From Chitinophaga pinensis (GTDB taxonomy: Bacteria; Bacteroidota; Bacteroidia; Chitinophagales; Chitinophagaceae): a DNA stretch of 58,723 nucleotides. Within the stretch, counting starts at the first letter, position 1; each line of letters opens with the position of its first letter. The notes beneath the pieces were generated by a model, which saw only the letters and a list, made by a program, of their open reading frames with translations, was not told the origin of the DNA and searched no databases. The DNA is taken from the NCBI RefSeq assembly GCF_007896845.1, contig NZ_VOHS01000036.1:1-58723 (forward strand). The letters run 5' to 3'. The position numbers and the translations under genes are program-made. Positions 30,464 through 40,735 of the stretch are shown piece after piece.

Positions 30464-30599
30464 CGATCTGCAGCTGCGGTCAGTTGTGTATCTCAGATTG
30501 GTAACTTACACTGCGTTTCGATAAGGCTCTGATGCTGCTTAGGTAAATGAAAGATAAAATATAAACCGGGGATCTGTTATTCACAGAAAAGGAAATTTC

Positions 30600-33046
30600 C
30601 TATTTCGTTTTAAGCTCAATTTTAGCCGTTTTTAGCCCTTTGCTTTTTACCTCGATTCTAATATTGCCCGGGTGCTCATTAGCTCTTAAAATGACCAATG
30701 CATGCCCTTTGTAGCTATTTATTGCATGTTGTTGGAAGCTTGCGGGACAATCCGGACAGGCATTACCCGCAGCGGCGAGGGAACCATTTCCGGTGATGCT
30801 GATTTGTAGGGGCAGATTTGCGTCGGGTACTGCTCTACCCTGATCATCAATAATTTCCACCTGCACATAGGCGAGTGAGCCGTTACCGGCGGTAATTTCC
30901 CGTTGGTCAGCAGTCAGTCTGATGGCTACAGGGTTGTTAGCGGTTGCAATAGATCTGACGCCGACTTCATTGCCTTTGGCATCATAGGCAAACGCCGTTA
31001 ATTGGCCCGGTGCGTAAGGTACATCAAAGGTGACGGTCAGCGGTGTGCTGTCAGACACTTCTTTTGTCGCTACCCTGAAATCATTGAGAATCAGGTCGAT
31101 TTTGCTGGCGCGTGTAAAGACCCTGACCTGCATGTTTTTTCCGTTCATACCCCGCCAGGTCCATGAGTCGGATTCATCCGGCCATCCCCAGCGACTTACT
31201 TTTCCTTTTTGCCTTCTGGAACAGGTGTATGTACGAGTATCTCTACCGGACTATTCCGCCAGACTACATCCCGATAAAAGGACTGTGGTTTTTTATTGCC
31301 GATGAGGTCTATATCGCCACAAAAAGCATTGATCCATGGGAAGGTGCGTCTGCCCTGACCAGTACCGGTATAGGTGGAATGTCCGATACCGGCTTCGCCA
31401 AGATAATCCATAGCAGTCCATACAAAGTCACCGATGACAAATGGCAGTCCCTGCACCTGATTCCAGGTATCGTAGAGGTCAGCCGGCAGTGTTTCTGTAC
31501 CGACAATTACGCGGCCGGGTACACGTCTTTCGTCGAGTGCGTAGTTTTTCCACTGGTAATTATAACCTGCCACATCCAGCAGGGCAAATACCGGATCTGC
31601 GGCCTGCCACTGATAGGGACGTTCCCAGAATTCGGGTACTGCTTCTGTGATAGCGCGGGTGGTATCATACCGGTGTACTGCCCGGATCATCTCCCGGGTA
31701 ATGGCCAGTCCTTCCTTATCAGCCCTTTCCGGAATTTCATTGCCAATGCTCCACATGATAACGGAAGGGTGGTTCCGATCGCGCAACAAAACGCTGCGCA
31801 GGTCCTGTTGCCACCATTGAGCAAAGAAACGGTGGTAATCCTGCGGATGTTTTTGTTCTGTCCACATGTCAAACAGTTCGTCGATGACCAGCATACCCAG
31901 ACGGTCACAGGCTTCGAGAAATTTTTCAGATGGGGGATTGTGACTGGTGCGGATCGCATTAAATCCGTTTGCTTTCATTAGTGCTACTTTCCGTTCTTCT
32001 GCCCGGTCAAAGGCAGCTGCGCCCAGAAGGCCGTTATCGTGATGCAGGCAACCACCTTTCAGCAATATCCTTTCTCCATTGAGCAGGAACCCTTTGGCTG
32101 CAGTGATACTGATGCGGCGGATACCGGTAGGGTAACTCAACGCATCTAATACCTTTTCTTTGGCGGTTTTAACGGTGTCAGAGAGCCTGATTTCGGTTGT
32201 ATAGAGATAGGGTCTGGAAGGAGACCAGAGTGCCGGATTCAGCACCGTAAGCTGCTTTATGAAGGTGACAGTGTCTTTTGCTTTTGTCTGAACAGACTGC
32301 GCGGCAGTAGCAACGACCTGACCACTGCTATCTCTCAGACTGATCTCGACTATTCTGCCGGCGCTGTGCTGACTGACCACTGCCGCTGATACCTGCACGA
32401 TGGCTTTACTTTTTCCTGCTTCCGGAAAAGTGATGAAGGTAGCTTCCCTGACCAGCTGATCTGCCGGTAGCACTTCCAGATGTACGTGGCGGTAAATACC
32501 GGCGCCGGTGTACCAGCGGGAATTGATGCCTTCGTTTTTCACTCTGACAGCCAGTACGTTCTTTTTACCCGGTGCTGTCAGGTAGGGTGTCAGGTCATAG
32601 GTAAAGGGCGTATACCCATAAGGGTGGTTACCAAGATGATGTCCGTTGATCCAGACATCACTGTCCATGTAAACGCCCTCAAACCGGATAGCGATGGTTT
32701 GTCCGGCGGGAATAGCCGGCAAAGCAAACGACTTCCGGTACCAGCCGGTTCCACCTACGACATAAGCACCGTGCTCCTGTGCAGGGCTGTATTTGTAGAA
32801 AGGTCCGATAATGGTGCTGTCGTTTTGTCCGGGGAGATCTTCTATCGCCCAGTCATGTGGCAGGTGCAAGGTTCTCCAGCCGGTTTCCGGGAAGTCAGGT
32901 TTTTCTGCTCCCGGCAGACTATCCTTTTTAAAAAGCCAGTTATCATCGAGTAACTGCTCACGGAGTAGTGGCAGTTTTTTTGTTTGTCCATAGGCAGCTA
33001 AAGAGAGCAAAAGGCTACCCATCAGCAAAAATTTTTTCAGACGCAT
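30600..33046 (-). pseudogene. GH2 beta-galactosidase-like glycoside hydrolase, one frameshift
   Basis: About 815 residues after restoring one base near 31206-31210 (a T5 run on the plus strand). Order: signal peptide (MRLKKFLLMGSLLLSLAAYG), sugar-binding jelly roll (30-200: WYRKSFALP, GVYMDSDVWINGHHLG), Ig-like domain (200-305), TIM barrel (310-605) with TSHNPPS, acid/base Glu437 in SIGNEIPE and nucleophile Glu518 in VGTETLP, then C-terminal Ig-like domains (including AGNGSLAYVQVEIIDDQG). It would cut beta-linked galactosides in the periplasm. The break lies after the catalytic domain, so the barrel part could be active even if the shift is real. Confidence 0.85.
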
Positions 33047-33146
33047 GAAATTTGATCTTTTTCTTTGTCAGCAAGCATTTCGGCTATTTGCCGGGAAGCA
33101 TGGCCGAAAGTTATTTCAAAAAATCTGATAATTTTTCTGAAAGTTT

Positions 33147-33177
33147 TTTGGCTAAATGAAAAAACTGTATACCTTTG
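33147..33177 (+). promoter_or_regulatory. Bacteroidota-type promoter of the tRNA-Pro gene
   Basis: TTTG at 33147-33150 and TACCTTTG at 33170-33177, spaced by 19 bases, match the TTTG / TAnnTTTG consensus. Transcription would begin about 7 bases on, some 45 bases before the first tRNA. Confidence 0.75.
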
Positions 33178-33231
33178 CAATCCCAAACATCGAAAGCGAT
33201 GGCAACAAAGCAAAGATGTTTAGTCGGGTCT

Positions 33232-33305
33232 CGGGGCGTAGCGTAGCCCGGTATCGCGCCTGCTTTGGGAGCAGGAGGTCGCAGGTTCGAATCCTGCCGC
33301 CCCGA
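33232..33305 (+). tRNA. tRNA-Pro(TGG), copy 1
   Basis: A 74-base cloverleaf: acceptor CGGGGCG pairs with CGCCCCG, discriminator A at 33305. D arm holds TAGCGTAGCCCGG; anticodon stem CCTGC/GCAGG with loop TTTGGGA reads anticodon TGG; T arm GCAGG TTCGAAT CCTGC. No CCA is encoded. It is followed directly by a terminator. Confidence 0.95.
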
Positions 33306-33315
33306 CTGAAAAAGG

Positions 33316-33346
33316 AAAAGGATAACAGCAATGTTATCCTTTTTTA
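33316..33346 (+). terminator. Terminator after tRNA-Pro copy 1
   Basis: AAAAGGATAACA (33316-33327), four-base loop, TGTTATCCTTTT (33332-33343) and further T. A perfect 12-bp stem. Confidence 0.85.
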
Positions 33347-33384
33347 TTTTGTAGAGGGCTGTGTGTTTTGAAAAGTGAGAATTT

Positions 33385-33458
33385 CGGGGCGTAGCGTAGC
33401 CCGGTATCGCGCCTGCTTTGGGAGCAGGAGGTCGCAGGTTCGAATCCTGCCGCCCCGA
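33385..33458 (+). tRNA. tRNA-Pro(TGG), copy 2
   Basis: Identical over all 74 bases to copy 1, including the loop TTTGGGA and the T arm, and starts 80 bases after copy 1 ends. The flanks differ, so this is a separate gene, not a read artefact of one copy. No TTTG/TAnnTTTG promoter of good spacing lies between the copies, so it may depend on leakage through the terminator of copy 1. Confidence 0.95.
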
Positions 33459-33470
33459 CCCGGAAAGGAA

Positions 33471-33501
33471 AAAGGAGATCAAGTAATTGGTCTCCTTTTT
33501 T
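33471..33501 (+). terminator. Terminator after tRNA-Pro copy 2
   Basis: AAAGGAGATCAA, loop, TTGGTCTCCTTT with one G-U pair, then T-rich tract to 33501. It ends 38 bases before the ATPase start. Confidence 0.8.
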
Positions 33502-33538
33502 GTTTTTCAGGTATATTTGGTTTCGTATAATCCAGAGT

Positions 33539-34756
33539 ATGGAAAAAATCAGTATCCAAAATTTCGCAGGGATTAAAGAGTTGGACTTTGAGTTTAAGTC
33601 TATCAATATTCTTATTGGTCCACAGGGAGTTGGGAAGAGTGTAACAGTAAAATTTCACTACTTCTTCAGGAATTTCTTTCAGGAGTTGGCAAGGAATATA
33701 ATTTTAGAAGAATCAACAGAAGATCTGGATAGAATACAAAGAGATAGGTTTGTTGTATTCTTTCCCCGGCATACCTGGCCTGAAGGCGATTTTAAAATCA
33801 CCTATTCTCTTGATGAGGTCCAACTTAATCTGGAGAAAAAAGAAGGTGAGATTCAATTCTATTATTCGGAGTATTTAAAAAGTGCAATCAGCAAAATAAA
33901 AGCTGCGTATAAAGAAGAAGTTACCAATCTGAAAAGTCTTGGCAAAATTAGCGCATCGGTTGAAAGAGTCAGCGAATTAATCAAAATACATATCCATGAA
34001 TATTTGTCATACAATCAACTTTTCATACCTGCGGGTAGAAGTTTCTTTGCAAATATTCAAAGTAATATTTTCTTTTTATTAAAGGCCCAGAGTCCACTGG
34101 ATCCTTTTCTAATTGAATTTGGAGCTACATATGAGGACTTTAAACGTGTATATAAGCACGAACAAATTAAGGGTAAGGATAACTCTTTTGATGAAATTAT
34201 TGCGGATATATTAAATGGTGATTATCTAAGAGAGGATGATGAAGATTTCCTCGTACATAAAGATCATCGTAAGGTTATCTTGTCGAGTACTTCTTCCGGA
34301 CAACAGGAAACACTGCCATTGATTGTTTTTTTATGGGTATTATATTACGGAATGTATAGAGACGCTACCATATACATCGAAGAACCTGAGGCCCATTTAT
34401 TCCCTGATGCACAAAAGGCGATTACACAGTTGTTGGCGAGGCTTTTTAACAATAGTGAGCATCGTTTTCAGATATTTGTGACTACTCATAGTCCCTATAT
34501 ATTATCCTCTTTTAATAATTTATTGGAAGCTGGGAGAATATCAGAATTAATGCCTGAAAAAGCAAAACAAATTGCAGAGATTGTACATGAAGAAGAGCAA
34601 TTGAAATCTGGGCTGTTAACTGCATATTCTATAAATAACGGTAAAAAAGACGATCTCATAGATCAGGAAACTAATCTCATCACTCAAACAATATTAGACG
34701 GTATTTCAAACGATATTGCAATTGAATTTGGAAAACTTTTAGATATCGAGTTTTGA
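33539..34756 (+). CDS. AAA-family (OLD/ABC-like) ATPase, putative defence component
   Basis: A 405-residue SMC/OLD-type ATPase. Walker A GPQGVGKS lies near 26-33; a Q-loop follows in the FFRNFFQEL region; the ABC signature-like STSSGQQE is near 255-262; Walker B TIYIEEPEAHLFP is near 280-292, with the D-loop AQKAI and the H-switch TTHSPYILSS near 320. No TOPRIM or other effector domain follows, unlike OLD or GajA nucleases. The stop overlaps the start of the next gene (TGATG), so the two proteins are translationally coupled. Start at 33539 gives the usual MEKISIQNFAGIKELDFEF opening. AT-rich compared with most neighbours, as expected for an acquired gene. Confidence 0.85.
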   Translation: MEKISIQNFAGIKELDFEFKSINILIGPQGVGKSVTVKFHYFFRNFFQELARNIILEESTEDLDRIQRDRFVVFFPRHTWPEGDFKITYSLDEVQLNLEKKEGEIQFYYSEYLKSAISKIKAAYKEEVTNLKSLGKISASVERVSELIKIHIHEYLSYNQLFIPAGRSFFANIQSNIFFLLKAQSPLDPFLIEFGATYEDFKRVYKHEQIKGKDNSFDEIIADILNGDYLREDDEDFLVHKDHRKVILSSTSSGQQETLPLIVFLWVLYYGMYRDATIYIEEPEAHLFPDAQKAITQLLARLFNNSEHRFQIFVTTHSPYILSSFNNLLEAGRISELMPEKAKQIAEIVHEEEQLKSGLLTAYSINNGKKDDLIDQETNLITQTILDGISNDIAIEFGKLLDIEF

Positions 34757-35157
34757 TGAAAAATTGTAGGTTAACGTCAAAGAATAAGATTTTTACTTTC
34801 GAAGAACAAAGAAGCAAACTCATTTTAAAAAATAGAGATGAGGTTGAGTCTGTTAAAATTCATGTTGATGGTTGTGAAATAAATGAGGGATTAAGATGTG
34901 ATTACCTGCATTTGGCTAAAGAGATTGAATTTTACATAGAATTAAAGGGGCAGGATCTGCATCATGCGATTAAGCAATTGAAGCAGACTATAAATAAACT
35001 TGGTACTAAAAACAAGGAGCAACAAAGGGTTTGTTATATTATTTGCACAAGAAGCCCATTAGCATCAACTGAAATACAAGAATTTGCCCGGGAGTTTAGG
35101 CGAAACTATAATTCCAGATTAGTGATCAAGTCTAGTCCTTATACAGATAGCTATTAA
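34756..35157 (+). CDS. Small protein with D...ExK nuclease-like signature, partner of the ATPase
   Basis: A 133-residue protein translated from an ATG that shares one base with the ATPase stop. Residues 47-75 read RCDYLHLAKEIEFYIELKG then QDLHHAIKQL. Asp49, Glu62 and Lys64 have the spacing of the PD-(D/E)xK nuclease core (Asp on one strand end, ExK on the next), followed by a helix with Gln74, as in restriction-type nucleases. No HNH motif is seen, which separates it from Septu PtuB. Inference: a nuclease effector controlled by the upstream ATPase. Alternative: a non-catalytic DNA-binding or regulatory subunit. Convergent with the unknown gene at 35181. Confidence 0.6.
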   Translation: MKNCRLTSKNKIFTFEEQRSKLILKNRDEVESVKIHVDGCEINEGLRCDYLHLAKEIEFYIELKGQDLHHAIKQLKQTINKLGTKNKEQQRVCYIICTRSPLASTEIQEFAREFRRNYNSRLVIKSSPYTDSY

Positions 35158-35180
35158 GCGTGTAATGCATAGCATAAAGG

Positions 35181-35702
35181 TTACTCCCAATCATACCCTC
35201 CTCCTGCCAGCTCTCTTTTATCAACATCATACCTAAACTCCACCCAGTGCTCATCATAATTACCATCATACGCCACAGCCAATCCTGACACCACGTTTCC
35301 ATGAACATGTAAATCTTTCATTCCGCTCCATGAAATACGCTCCGTGTCCCAACACGTTCCATCCACTTCGATTACAGTTAATGACATTCTCTCTTGTAAC
35401 ACCATTCTCCCATCTTCCAGTATAAATAGATTTTCAACATCACATCCGCATAATTCAATTACTGTTTCCCTGTCCGGATGCATGACATAGCCGGTTCCTC
35501 CTGAGATGACTAAAACATGCTCCGACTGCAGCAATGGATATATACCATTAAAATCCGTCTCACCGGGAGCAAAGTTAGCTACCCAGTCAGTACCATCAGA
35601 TTTGAAAAATTGCACCGGAAACCCCACGGAATAGAAAGTATCAGGTATCGCAACAGGCATAGGGCCATATACAGGCAGGGCGTCTAAAATTTTATACCGC
35701 AT
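35181..35702 (-). CDS. Unknown protein, paralog A (pair with 40736-41260)
   Basis: A 173-residue protein with no leader. It shares long identical stretches with the gene at 40736: opening MRYxILxxLPxYGPMPVAI, FFKSDGTDWVxNFAPG, VLVIxGGTxYxMHPD and LEDGR. Strand-rich, with acidic end EFRYDVDKRELAGG. I recognise no family; the repeated beta strands and Gly/Asp turns suggest a small beta sandwich or propeller-like fold. The two paralogs lie in the same orientation on both sides of the type III restriction operon. Confidence 0.6.
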   Translation of the reverse strand: MRYKILDALPVYGPMPVAIPDTFYSVGFPVQFFKSDGTDWVANFAPGETDFNGIYPLLQSEHVLVISGGTGYVMHPDRETVIELCGCDVENLFILEDGRMVLQERMSLTVIEVDGTCWDTERISWSGMKDLHVHGNVVSGLAVAYDGNYDEHWVEFRYDVDKRELAGGGYDWE

Positions 35703-35713
35703 GATTTAAAAAT

Positions 35714-35752
35714 AAGTAAAAAGCCTGAGGGGATATCATATCCACTCAGGCT
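35714..35752 (-). terminator. Terminator at the end of the res gene unit
   Basis: AGCCTGAG (35722-35729) and CTCAGGCT (35745-35752), with an inner GGATAT/ATATCC pairing. The A run at 35717-35721 gives U residues on the minus strand. It lies between the res stop at 35789 and paralog A. Confidence 0.75.
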
Positions 35753-35788
35753 GAATGATCGTTTGATGGGCAGAATAGTTATACGTTA

Positions 35789-38430
35789 TTATTGAGCAAG
35801 CTCCGTTACTTTTGACACCTGCTTATACACTACTTCATCAAGCACAGCAAAGTGTTCTTTGCCACATTTGATTTTTTGTTTTTCGCTTTTTAGTAACTCC
35901 TGCCCTTCGCTTTTTGTTTCTGCAACAAAATATATTTTCTTTTCATCTTTAAATACTACTGCCCAATCGGGATTGTAGTTTCCTATTGGCGTTGGTATTT
36001 TGAACCAGTTTGGCAACTTGAAATAAAATTCGATATTCTCGCTTGTCTCGCAATCTTGCGCAAACTGACTTTCTACATGACTGTCAAGCGGAATGTATTG
36101 CTCATAAATGGTCTTTTCCTGTGCATTTACAGTATATGTGAAGTTGTCAAGATAAACTTCAAAACCGTCATCATCAAATAATGCCGTTTCATAAATTTTA
36201 CCACCGATCTTCTCATATTTAATGCCGTCAATCATTAAGTCATACAAGACACCTTTTATAGCACTTGTTGCATTATCCATAAACATCTGAGGGTTGATAA
36301 GCACCTCATTTATCCGCCCGGATTCCTTCAGGATCTGTAATATAGTGTCTCGTGTCAGTTCTGTTTTACTTTGTATGTAAGCCAGTATATCAGGAATTTC
36401 GATTTTGCTTCCCTCATCGTCCAATGCACTATTGCTCAGAAGTTGTCCTGAAACCCCTTCATCAGTTAGCAGAACTTTCAGTTTGGTGCTTCTCACTGTC
36501 GGTTTAACAGTTGCAGGCATTTCCTTTACAGCTTTGCCTGCTTGTTCTATTAAGACGGGTGTTTGATAGGAGACATTGTATTGGGTGCGATACCGGATCT
36601 TGTCCCATATCTGCAAAAACTTAGTATCAACTTCAAATCCCTTTCTATAGTTGACTTTCTTGCGTTCTGCTTTATTTTTAATACGGTTTGCAAAGTTTAC
36701 ACCGCAATCTTCCTCTATTTCCTTCTGTAAAGCTTTCGCAAAGTCTTCATAGCTTTCATTTGCAATTACAGTCAGTTTATTGGTGTTCCGGTCATGTATT
36801 CTTTGGCCATTCTGGTCAACACATAAGCGTAAACCCCTTCCGATTTCCTGTCGTTTTTTTATTTCAGATCTGGTTTCATTGAGTGTACAGATTTGAAACA
36901 CATTGGGGTTATCCCAGCCTTCACGGAGTGCGGAATGGCTGAAGATAAAACGTAATGGCGTATTTATATCAAGCAGCTTCTCTTTATCCTGCATGATGAG
37001 CTTATAGGTATCATCATCAGCTTGTGTTTCGCCACCTGTATCCTTTATTTTGCCTTTATTGTCCTGTGAAAAATAACCGTTGTGAATTTCATCTGCGGCA
37101 TAAGGAATTAAACCGGAAAAGGCTGGTTTCCGTATTTCGTGTTGATAGATTTCTTCAAACCATTCAGCATATTTCCCTTTCAATGGATTACCGCTGGCAT
37201 CATAATCACGGTAGTTCTTTACTTTGTCGATAAAGAATAAAGTTAAAACCTTGATACCTTTCGGTTTGTAGAACTTCTCTTTCTTTAAATGCTCTTCAAC
37301 GGTTTTTTGGATCATATAGCGGAATACCTCATTGTGCAATCCGCCTTGTGTCTCTCCAATAGTAAGCATCTGGCCATTGGAAAGTGAAACAACCTGATTG
37401 CTGACATCGATCTCCGTTACTTTCAAATCCTGATAAATATCTCTTTCGCCTGAAAGCTTATATAAATCAAATTTATCTCTGTCAACCGTTACAGATTTTC
37501 GTACTACCCCTTTCGGCGTATTTACATCAATTTTAGTTTTGCGGCGATTTTATTCTTTCCGACGGACTGAATTTTCTCTACCTGCACGAATGCATCGTTC
37601 ATGGCGTTATCGCTCACCACCGAATCCACTTCTATTTGCTTTACTAAACCAAGATCGTAAGCCTTTACAGGATTAAGCGAGTACATCAGATTGTAAAGAT
37701 TGGTATGTGTGGCCGAGTATCGGAGTGTACAAAGCGGATGTAGATTTTCAATCGCTTTTTTACGGATTTCCGTTTCCATGTTTTGTGGTTCATCCACAAT
37801 TACAATTGGGCGGGTGCTTTGAATAAATTCGATAGGTCTTTTTCCAGTTGTTCTGTCGATGGTTTTATTGATAATGTTTTCGTCTTTAGCAAATGCATCG
37901 ATATTCAGTACCAGAATCTGGATAGCGGAGACTGAAGCAAAACTCCGCAAATTAGAAGACTTTTTGCTATCATAGATAGCAAAATTGATGGTTTCGTTGT
38001 CATAGATCGATTGGAAATGCTCACTTGTGATTTGTAGGTTTTTAATTACCCCTTCACGAATGGCAATAGAAGGCACAACTACCACGAACTTTTTGAAGCC
38101 ATACAATTTATTAAGCTCGTAGATTGTCCTCAGATACACATAGGTTTTTCCGGTACCTGTTTCCATCTCTACGGAAAAGTTCATTCCCTGTAAATCCTGA
38201 ACGCTATCTTTTATCTGATTCCGTTGCTGTATATTTTTTACGTTTTCGAGAATTTGCTCTTCTGATAACAGCAGGCGGTTTCCTGAGCCGTTTTCAGACA
38301 ACAAAGATCCTACTAAAGAATACGAAAACTCAAAGTCACTACCGCTTACCGGTTGTCCTTCAAATATGTCGGTTATCGCTTTAATGGCGTCTAATTGATA
38401 TTCCTGGTTGCTGTCAAAATGGAGTTTCAT
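35789..38430 (-). pseudogene. res: Type III restriction enzyme Res subunit, one frameshift
   Basis: About 880 residues after adding one base near 37537 (an A run on the minus strand). Order: helicase core with Walker A METGTGKTYVYLR, DEPQ box in IVIVDEPQNME, motif III YSATH, then the second RecA domain with SALREGWDNPNVFQI and motif VI KRQEIGRGLRL, and a C-terminal PD-(D/E)xK endonuclease region: NPDWAVVF then YFVAETKS. With Mod it would translocate along DNA and cut some 25 bases from the site. It is the last gene of the operon. Both sides of the shift, including residues 37427-37521 between the two open frames, read as one continuous protein. Confidence 0.85.
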
Positions 38431-38513
38431 TCATTAATCAATTCAAGGGTTCGCTATGCTGTCAAAGCCTTTAATACCTGCAATCCTCTGCATATAGCAG
38501 GTGAACATTGCGC

Positions 38514-40342
38514 TTATATTGTTTTAAGATCAATGCCTGCATTCTTCATTTGCAGAACGGTATTGGTTTTTAACTGATCATTGTCTTTGAAAAGAATATC
38601 AAGCGCAATCACCTTTTTGGGCGTAAAGAAATGATGTTATCAACTGTTGCCTGATTGATGTCTTCTATGGCGATCAGTAACTCGCCATTTTTAATACTAT
38701 AAAAGTTGCCTGTTTTCTCGACTTTGTCGGTCAGTGTATAACCAGCTTTCAGCATTAATTCAAACACCATGTTGTCCTGCGTACTGTCTTCCAGTACCGG
38801 ATTGGTAAACATCTCTAACTGTTGCACCAGATTTCTTCCGTGATGTCGCCTGTTCGCCAGATCTTGAAATTGGAGGGAGATAGTTTGAAGAACTTAAAGC
38901 CCAGATCAACAGGTATTACTTCCTGCTCCTGTGCATTACTGCGTTCTTCTTCTATTTTTTTTATTACCCGGCGGATACGCTCGCTGCTTATATCAGCTAT
39001 ATTTTTATAACCTGCTTTATAGGCTTCGCTGTTGTTGTCGCAAGGTTCAGGAAGTTGAACCATAATGAATTTACATTTATTATGCGTTTCAATATTAAAC
39101 TTAATGACAGCATGTGCTGTTGATGAAGACCCGGAGAAGAAATCCAGAATTATATCGTCATCTGCTACCGCAAGCTTTAGCAATCTTATGATTAAAGCTG
39201 TAGGTTTCGGCGTATCAAACAGATTATCCTCAAAAAGATCCAGTACCTCTTTTTTTCCTTCTTTATTTGAAGCTACATTGTCCCAGTAGTTACTGGTTGG
39301 CTGTCCTTTGCTTTCAAAATCGTATACAACTCTTTGAGGTATGCCATCATTGTTTTTACCGAAATAGACTCTTCCTTCTGCAATAATTTTTCGTAACTAT
39401 CATACGGATAGGCAAATAACCTTTTATGCTTTTTACCGGAAGGAGTTGTTACTTCATATTCATAACCACCTCCGCTCAAGCCTTTAGAAACGGTAATCGG
39501 AACGGGTCTCCACTTGCCCTCCGGAAATTCATCAGTAGGTTCATTATAGCTCTTATTAATATACTCCTGCGAGATAGATTCCGGCTGCAATGTTGCCTGA
39601 CTGCTCTTGGCGTAGGCCAGTATATTCTCCCTGAATGGCTACATTTTTTGAGTCGCTGGATATTTCTTTTTTTCTTTTCCACATGATGGAGGTGATATAA
39701 TTTTCCTCCCCGAAAATTTCATTCATAATCATTCTCAGATTATGTACTTCGTTATCATCAATGTGTACGAAAATTACACCATCTTCACGTAACAGGTTTT
39801 TAGCCAGAAACAGACGAGGATACATCATGCTCAGCCAATTGCTGTGGTAATGTCCGTTGTCCTTGCTGTTCTTGCGGAACATCCCTTCTTTCATCAGATA
39901 GCCTTCTTCGTCTTTATCACCGACCGTTTTTCGTATTCAGCTTTGCTTTCTTTAAAACTATCAGGATAGACAAAACTATCATTACCTGTATTGTAAGGTG
40001 GATCTATAGCGATGCACCTGATCTTTCCGTAATAGCTTTTCTGCAATACTTTCAGTACTTCGAGATTTTCTCCCTCGATGAAAATATTGTCTGTCGTATC
40101 AAAGTTTACTGATTTTTCGGGTTGCGGTTTAAGTGTGGCAGTAGTAGGGATCTGCAGTACTTTAAAAGCATCACTTTTCCCGCCCAGTTCATTACATAAC
40201 GTTCGTTATTAGTATTAATATCGGTCGAAAATGTTGCTTTGAACTTTTCAATATCAATCTTTCCCTCTGTGAAAATTTCTGGAAAATCCGCTTTCAGTTT
40301 TGCTATTCTTTCTTGTAGTATGTTTAATGACTCTCCGTTCAT
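38514..40342 (-). pseudogene. mod: Type III DNA adenine methyltransferase Mod, multiple frameshifts
   Basis: About 610 residues when six single bases are restored, close to the usual Mod length. Motif IV DPPYNTGND lies near 39980-40010; the target-recognition part follows (HYHSNWLSMMYPRLFLAKNL, VHIDDNEVHNL); motif I DFFSGSSSTAHA lies near 39125-39160, so the order IV-then-I marks a beta-class enzyme. It would methylate the N6 of adenine in the recognition site and form a complex with Res. Breaks lie near 40175 (A4), 39929 (A5), 39630 (GGG), 39389 (A5), 38828 and 38616 (A5). No long repeat tract such as those that drive phase variation is present. Start at 40342 is 21 bases after the regulator stop. 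Confidence 0.8.
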
Positions 40343-40362
40343 TTTTTCTTCTTTTTAAAAGT

Positions 40363-40638
40363 TCAACTTTTTTTCGGCTGCTTTAAAGCTTCCTGAGCAA
40401 GGTCTTCATGCTGCACTTCTTCGGCCAGCTTATCGCTTAACCAGGCCAATAGCAGCTCGTCGGCCTTTACATTGTAGTATTTTGCGAAAGCAAGTACCTG
40501 TTCTTTATTAGGTTTTCTTTCATCCCGCTCAAATTTGCTCAGAAGCGCAGTATCCATTTCCAACACTGCTGCCACTTGCCGGAGCAGTAATCCCTGCGCT
40601 TCCCGGAGTTCTCTCAATATTTGACCCAATGTATTCAA
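40363..40638 (-). CDS. XRE-type helix-turn-helix regulator of the R-M operon
   Basis: A 91-residue Cro/CI-type DNA-binding protein: LRELREAQGLLLRQVAAVL then LLSKFERDERKP forms the helix-turn-helix about 8-60. A basic tail ends QPKKS. It is transcribed ahead of mod and res and most likely acts as a controller (C) protein. No ATG is available; the first usable start is TTG at 40638, and the frame stays open upstream without ATG, so the start is uncertain. A minus-strand TATCTTTG box at 40677-40670 lies 32 bases upstream of this TTG. Confidence 0.75.
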   Translation of the reverse strand: MNTLGQILRELREAQGLLLRQVAAVLEMDTALLSKFERDERKPNKEQVLAFAKYYNVKADELLLAWLSDKLAEEVQHEDLAQEALKQPKKS

Positions 40639-40669
40639 TGGACTTAAATTAGACTTGTCAATAATTGTC

Positions 40670-40677
40670 CAAAGATA
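40670..40677 (-). promoter_or_regulatory. Minus-7 box of the R-M operon promoter
   Basis: Minus-strand TATCTTTG matches TAnnTTTG. A direct repeat of GACTT/GTC-type elements at 40641-40670 lies between it and the XRE start and could bind the controller. The minus-33 box is weak. Confidence 0.4.
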
Positions 40678-40735
40678 ACGATTAAACAGAGATTTTGTTG
40701 GGAGCGGATAAGGGGCTCGTACGCGTTAGGGCTCA

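Noticed and set aside
31163..31981. Long plus-strand frame (272 codons) opposite the beta-galactosidase
   Set aside because: It is antisense to the strongly conserved GH2 catalytic domain and shows no domain or signal of its own.
33111..33606. Minus-strand frames containing GRQDSNLRPPAPKAGA-type repeats
   Set aside because: They are translations of the antisense of the two tRNA-Pro genes, a well-known annotation artefact.
38514..40342. Phase variation of mod through simple repeats
   Set aside because: The shifts lie at short 3-5 base runs in scattered places; no long repeat tract such as those in phase-variable mod genes exists.
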